Below, piece after piece: positions 58,940 to 64,000 of a stretch of DNA of 64,000 bases. Below the pieces are notes generated by a model, which worked only from the letters and a program-made list of their open reading frames with translations, was not told the origin of the DNA and made no database searches. A program made the translations under genes and the position numbers. Within the stretch, counting starts at the first letter, position 1; the number at the start of each line of letters is the position of its first letter. Location of the stretch: NCBI GenBank assembly GCA_021209875.1, contig JAGYVD010000005.1, positions 2,604,001 to 2,668,000 of the forward strand. Direction: 5' to 3'. The DNA comes from Rosellinia necatrix (lineage: Eukaryota; Ascomycota; Sordariomycetes; Xylariales; Xylariaceae).

Positions 58940-59941
58940 ATTGGTCGGTATATAAAGAAGAGAGCGCTATCCTCCCCCCCCCCTCCCCAAGAAGAGAAAT
59001 AAATAAGGAAAATATTTCTTCTTGATCGTGGGCAATGGCTCACTCACCCAGCGGGCTCTCACGAGGACGAGGGATCTCGGTATAGGCACCTTGAATGGGG
59101 TGAATAAAGAAAGCTACTCCTGAAATTGCCGACTGGGAGGTTATATCCGGTATGGAAACCAGCAATATGGACCGCTACTAAAGAACTGGACTGCTCATGA
59201 CCAAGAGACAGTGACTCATGTGAGTTCTGAAGAAACGTTTATTGGTTTAGGGTAGGTTCAGTAGGTACCTGATCACAGTGCCTACCCAGGCACACTACCT
59301 ACCTATAGTATTGATAGGCAGGTAGCAGGTAGTATTAACTTATACGGTATACCTAACAAATGTGGTAGCGTTCTAGGTAACTGACGTTCGTGGACACGGG
59401 CAGCTGCGAAAATCGGCGAAAATGGATCGCCAGGGGCTCCAGCTGTGTCGTACCGGCGGCCAGATGGCGAGTGGTGGGGGGGCTCCTTGTGTCCACGGCA
59501 TCCTTCCCCGAATCTCTGCCCTGACAGAGCTAATCCTAATACAGTAAAGCGTTTAAATCGGGGCAGGTCGGAAAGCCATTCCTGTCGAATTGAGCCGATG
59601 ACGACGTGCATTGGTCATTTCATATGAGCCACTGCCAAGTTCTCGTCGTTGTTGTTTGGCCGTCAGCTCCATCTCCCAACCAAACTCATCATCTATTGAC
59701 CGACTGCGCATACCGATTCTATTAGTACCCGAAAACTACCCCGTAGACTTGTCGGCATATCTACTATAATAGCAAGCTTATGGCCGCCGTGTATTTTTAA
59801 GCACGTCCTGCGATAACACCACAGCCGGCGGTGAACTACGCCCTCAGAAGAAGATAGGGGATAGGAGAGAGCACCCTCTTCTCGGGCCCTTGCGTGTGCG
59901 TCGATAGCCTGCTGGTCTTGCTATTCTCGCTGTCACCCACC
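58940..59941. other. Divergent intergenic region, about 1 kb
   Basis: Upstream DNA of the ornithine carbamoyltransferase and Tag1-like genes. TAGGTA/TACCTA units lie at 59,262-59,345. A C-run sits at about 58,974-58,987 in the probable leader. No gene. Confidence 0.55.
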
Positions 59942-62777
59942 ATGTCGAAAGACGAAGCCTCCCCTCTGCTGTCGTCAGCGGGCACAGGCAAAGGCAAAGG
60001 CAAAGGCAAAGAAAGCCACCGGGACCTACACGAGTCCGTCGAGTCGACACCACTCCTCGCCAGTACCTCAACAACACCGGGTTATGACGGCGACGGCGAC
60101 GGTGCTGAGCCCGAGACAGACAACGCTTCGATACGGTCCCATCGCAGCCACACATCCTCGACCCACGGCGCCGGCAAAAAGGGAAGAAGATGGCCTTCAT
60201 GCATAGCCATGGGAGTGTTAGCGTGTGTCGCTATTGCCATTATTATACTTGCCTTTATTATCCCCAACGCCGTGCAAGAATACGCTCAACAGGCCACCGT
60301 TATCGAGCCTACTAGTTTGTCCATCGATTCCATTACCGCCGACGGAGTTCGCGCTCGTATACAGGCCAAGTTCCGACTGGACGGCTCGAGAGTCCAAAAC
60401 GATCATGTGCGCAGGATCGGCAGGGCCTCTACCTGGGTTGCCAATCAACTGGCCAGTGGAAAAGCCAACATAGATGTTTACGTGCCCGACTATGACAACA
60501 TCATGCTTGGATCCGCTGTTATCCCGCCGTTAGTCGTTAGTCTGAGAGACGGAATAACAACACAGTTCGATTTCATTGCTGATATCATACCTGGTAATGT
60601 TGAGGGCATGCGGACGATTGCGAATGATTGGCTAGATGGGAAGCTCGATACACTGCGCCTCAACGGAAAGACTGATTTGCAGCTCAAGTCGGGTTTCCTA
60701 CCTCTTGGGACACACGCAATCTCTGAAACCTTGGTTTTTGAAGGTCAATCTCTCTACCGTTCCTTTGCTGCCCTTTATCTTAGAGAGAAGGTGTTTTTCT
60801 AGCCTGTAAAGACTGTTTGGGTAGTTACGTGTGTGTGCCCGACTATAGACTGATTTTTGAACAGCGAATAAAATTCCTGCTCTGCCAAAGTACAACATCA
60901 CACGTTTCAACGTGGAAGACGGCCCCATGGAAGGGTCTATGCTGGTTGATGTCTCTCTATCGGCATTCAACAAATATCCGATTCAGCTCGATATCCCTGA
61001 GCTTGCATTTGAGATCATGGTTCCCGGGTGTGCAGATACAGATCCCCTGATCCTTGTATCAGAAGCCTCAACGAGCGGGATTCATGTCCAGCCATTGTCA
61101 GACGTCTTCGCCAATGTTTACGGTGTCATCCATGAACTCCCTGATACTTTGACACGAGACTGCCCGGATTCCTCGTCGTCGCCACTGGATATGCTTTTGA
61201 AGCAGTACATGCATGGCAAGCCTGCCACATTGTACATTCGTGGCAGTAGTCGCCCGGATGGTGACACTCCCAGATGGATCGCAGATATTCTGGCCAGTAT
61301 TACTGTTCCCGTTCCTTTCCCCGGACGGTCACTCGACGGTCTTATCAAGGGCTTTTCTCTCAGTGACGTCCATTTCACCTTACCCGACCCCTTCGCCGAT
61401 CCCAATGACCCAGCCGCCAACCCCAAAGTTTCTGGGAATATTTTGGTGACTGCAAGTCTTCCGTCGGACATGAATTTTGGCATAAACGTAACCAATGTGA
61501 GAGCTACCGCCGACGTTTTGTACAAAGCCAAGAAAATGGGAGAGCTTAATTTGCGACAGTGGCAGCGTGCCAATTCAACGAGAACTGAGGCGAAAGGTAG
61601 TGAAGGGCCCAGTCTCAAGATTGAGTCTCGCATCATCGAAGCCCCTCTCAACATAACTGATGGCGATGTATTTGCCGACGTTGTACAGGCTCTTTTGTTT
61701 GGGGGCAAAGCTATCCGTCTAGACGTCCAAGCCCTTGTCGATGTCAAGGTAGAGACCTCGCTTGGAGGACTCGTTCTCAAAGAGGTTCCTGCGGAGGGAA
61801 ATATCCCAGTAAAACGTTCGTCCTCGCTGCTTTGATCTAGTTAGTCGCCTCTTGAATGGGTTGCATACGAGTATCTTTGGTCTCGTAGCAAACTAATTTT
61901 TACCCTCCTCTCCAATCACCACCATCGACGTACACATGCTAACTACCTAATAGCCTTTCCTAATGGAGCGATCGGCACAGTTAAGCCCAAGATCGGCTCG
62001 GTGAGACTTGTGGACAGCTCCTCGGATTCAATTACTCTAGAAGCCTTGGTCAATATCACGAATCCCACTCCGTATACGGCTTATGTTCCTTACGTTAATG
62101 TTCTCGTCGCTACTAACGGTTCAATATTGGGAAATGGTACGATTCAGAACGCGAACATTATCGCTGGTATCAACACTAACCTGCTTGTCACGGCGATATG
62201 GAACCCCACCAGAGGGGGCGCGACCAGTCGTAAAATCGGGCGGGACCTCATCTCTCAGTACCTATCAGGCTTCAACACCAGTATCACGGTGAAGCCACAC
62301 CTAAACAGCATTCCTGGCCAGCGCCTCCTCTGCGAAGCACTATCGCGGTTCAACGCGACGTTTCCCGTCCCTCGACTCAAACTCCCTGGTGACTCGCCTG
62401 GTGAAAACTCACACTTTATCAGAGATGCCAGTTTCCACTTCCTGTCATCAACTGCCACCTTCACGCTCGTGTCTCCATTAGAATTTAATACATTATATCT
62501 AGACTTCGTGAATGCTACCGCCTTGTACAACCACACTGAGCCAATTGGCCGAATCTTTTACGATCTCCCATTCGCAGCGCCCCCTGGGAAATCCGAAACC
62601 CCTAGACTGCCCGTTGAGTGGACAATCGGCTCCATTGGGTACGATGCCGTTCGAAGGGCAGTTGGCGGGAAATTAAAATTAGATGCCCATGCCGTCGTGG
62701 ACGCCCGTCTTGGGAATTGGAAGGAATCGCTTTGGTATCAGGGGAAGGGTATTGGCGCCAGTGTGCATCTCACCTAA
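59942..62777 (+). CDS. DUF3712 vacuolar-type membrane protein related to yeast Tag1
   Basis: Yeast Tag1 is a vacuolar membrane protein needed to end autophagy on prolonged starvation; fungal relatives carry DUF3712-type lipid-transfer-like domains. Exons are 59942-60743, 60865-61815 and 61954-62777, giving 858 residues in exact phase. The cytosolic N-terminus has a di-leucine-like ASPLLSS and a KGKGKGK repeat. One membrane helix follows at about 87-108 (CIAMGVLACVAIAIIILAFI). The large remainder would lie in the lumen. It shows repeated modules (IEPTSLSIDSITADGVRARI; KPKIGSVRLVDSSSDSITLE) with many Asn-X-Ser/Thr sites (NITNP, NGTIQ, NATFP, NTSIT). The start at 59942 places the helix after a short polar tail; an in-frame ATG at 59894 would add a hydrophobic leader and seems less likely. 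The link to Tag1 function is by family resemblance only. Confidence 0.85.
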
Positions 62778-64000
62778 GGCTCACTGCCTGGTCGGTGTGT
62801 ACAGAAGTAGAGATTCAAGATCTCGCACTTAAGGCGGCTAGGCGTCCGGGAGTGACTCGGTTATGCGATGCAGGGTGTCGGTGGTAATACCCGGTACCCT
62901 AGGGATTGAAATAATTGGGATGAGACTACCATGATGACGACGGCAGCCTACCTTTGGTACAGACGAATAATCCGATGGGAGGGTTTCCGATGCGCTTTCT
63001 TGGCAGTCTCTAAACGGCTATAAGGCTGCATCAGTCTCTTCCGCCTCTGAGTCGGTCTAGTATGCAGTCCTCGGTGTATCACGCTGTCGTCCTACCCGGA
63101 TGACTCGGGTAATATACACAACTGGTGATCCGAACCAAGTCATCCCGTTGGGCTATTGGGCATCAATATTTTATGAGCCGTATAGATTTATGTATCTACC
63201 GATAGATGGTTCCCGTTTTCGCAAACCTGTTCGGTTGGTCGACCGTCACTACCGCGTCGTTTTTTGTATTTGCGACAGTTGAGATGAGACTCTCATGCCC
63301 GCAACCAAATCCATTAGAAGCATTCAGCTAGTAGTAGCTGAATTGTCAGAGAGCAAACTAAGAATAAATCAGCTGAGACTAATTAGCCTGGGCTGATTTG
63401 CTAGCGCAGGTAGGACGGACTTCTGTATTTACACCACGTCTAACTAAGAGGGTGTATTAGAACGCCCCAGTGCTTGGAAGTTTGGCGGTGATTGGTGAAG
63501 GAAGTGGTGATGACGTGATAATACGAGGTCCTTGGCGGAGGCGCTGAGGGAAGCGTTCATGCCTCGGGTCAAAACAGCACTATCATGTCAAATAAGTAGC
63601 TTTGTTATACCCCCATGGGCGGAAATGGAGATGTGGCGCGCGATGGTGCTCACCCACCTGGCTCCCCAAGGATTTCCCCGGAACGGGCGATGCACGATGG
63701 ACGATGGACGATGGGCCGGGGTGGAGTGACTCGCGCCTTAGCGAGAATGTCATGTCTCGGCATCTACCACCTCAGCTCGACGAAGCCCTCATCCTACACC
63801 TGGGAACGACGATGCTCGTTATACACGACTTGAGGATGACCGGGTATCTCCCCCCGGCTCAGCCTCATGCGGTTCTATTCTGGGAGCCTAACAAACAATA
63901 TCCGGAGCCGTCGGTCGCGGTCAGCATTCCGCGTCATGGCGGCTGATTATTATGCATCGCACTACGCAAACTCGGCATGATTCAAATACAGAGGCACCTG
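62778..64000. other. Right-hand end of window, no supported gene
   Basis: About 1.2 kb. Overlapping frames at 63,530-63,946 on the plus strand are open but have no recognisable content. A tandem of acgatggacgatggacgatgg lies at about 63,694-63,713. Confidence 0.45.

Overview
The window is nuclear DNA of a filamentous ascomycete (Pezizomycotina), most probably a Sordariomycete. Genes carry short introns of about 50-140 bp with GTRNGT donors, CTRAY branch sites and YAG acceptors. Several products are fungal or closest to fungal forms: a GH15 glucoamylase with a CBM20 domain, GEP3, SNU66, YPI1 and NACHT-ankyrin proteins. The spacers are full of short TACCTAGGTAGGTA-like repeats. I see no prokaryotic signal, no rRNA or tRNA, no CRISPR array and no intact transposon.

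Layout. 1-2.5 kb: 3' end of a ketosamine-3-kinase gene and a nicotinamide riboside kinase-type gene. 2.7-4.8 kb: secreted glucoamylase (minus strand). 4.8-9.1 kb: gene-poor. 9.1-11.1 kb: the tri-snRNP protein SNU66/SART1. 12.4-13.6 kb: secreted GH18 chitinase. 14.2-19.7 kb: three unrecognised genes (a Ser/Pro-rich basic protein, a tiny membrane protein, an acidic nuclear-type protein). 20.1-24.1 kb: GET2 and GEP3, divergent. 25.3-26.0 kb: the PP1 regulator YPI1. 28.0-31.5 kb: a DENN-domain protein. 31.5-39.7 kb: an 8-kb stretch with no gene I can support. 39.7-40.9 kb: TRAPPC13.

41.5-52.2 kb is the most interesting block. A six-exon gene encodes ankyrin repeats, a conserved linker domain and a subtilisin-like (S8) protease with an apparently intact Asp/His/Ser triad. 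It is divergent from a 301-residue protein of a fungal family of unknown function, which is followed by a 1596-residue NLR-like protein (long charged N-terminus, NACHT, ankyrin repeats). Such an arrangement recalls fungal regulated-cell-death and non-self-recognition loci. It is the best candidate here for an undescribed system: an NLR sensor, an ankyrin-guided protease and a possible substrate or effector.

53.4-62.8 kb returns to housekeeping genes: a nine-exon KHDC4/BLOM7-like KH protein, the acetolactate synthase regulatory subunit ILV6, mitochondrial ornithine carbamoyltransferase, and a DUF3712 vacuolar-type membrane protein related to yeast Tag1. The last 1.2 kb holds nothing I can support.

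A technical theme runs through the first 20 kb. Three otherwise well-conserved genes (NRK-like, chitinase, acidic protein) need single-base corrections at five places. Each lies at or beside a run of six or more C or G, and each is an extra base. This looks like homopolymer error in the assembly more than gene decay. Exon coordinates below were derived by hand from splice signals and reading-frame arithmetic.
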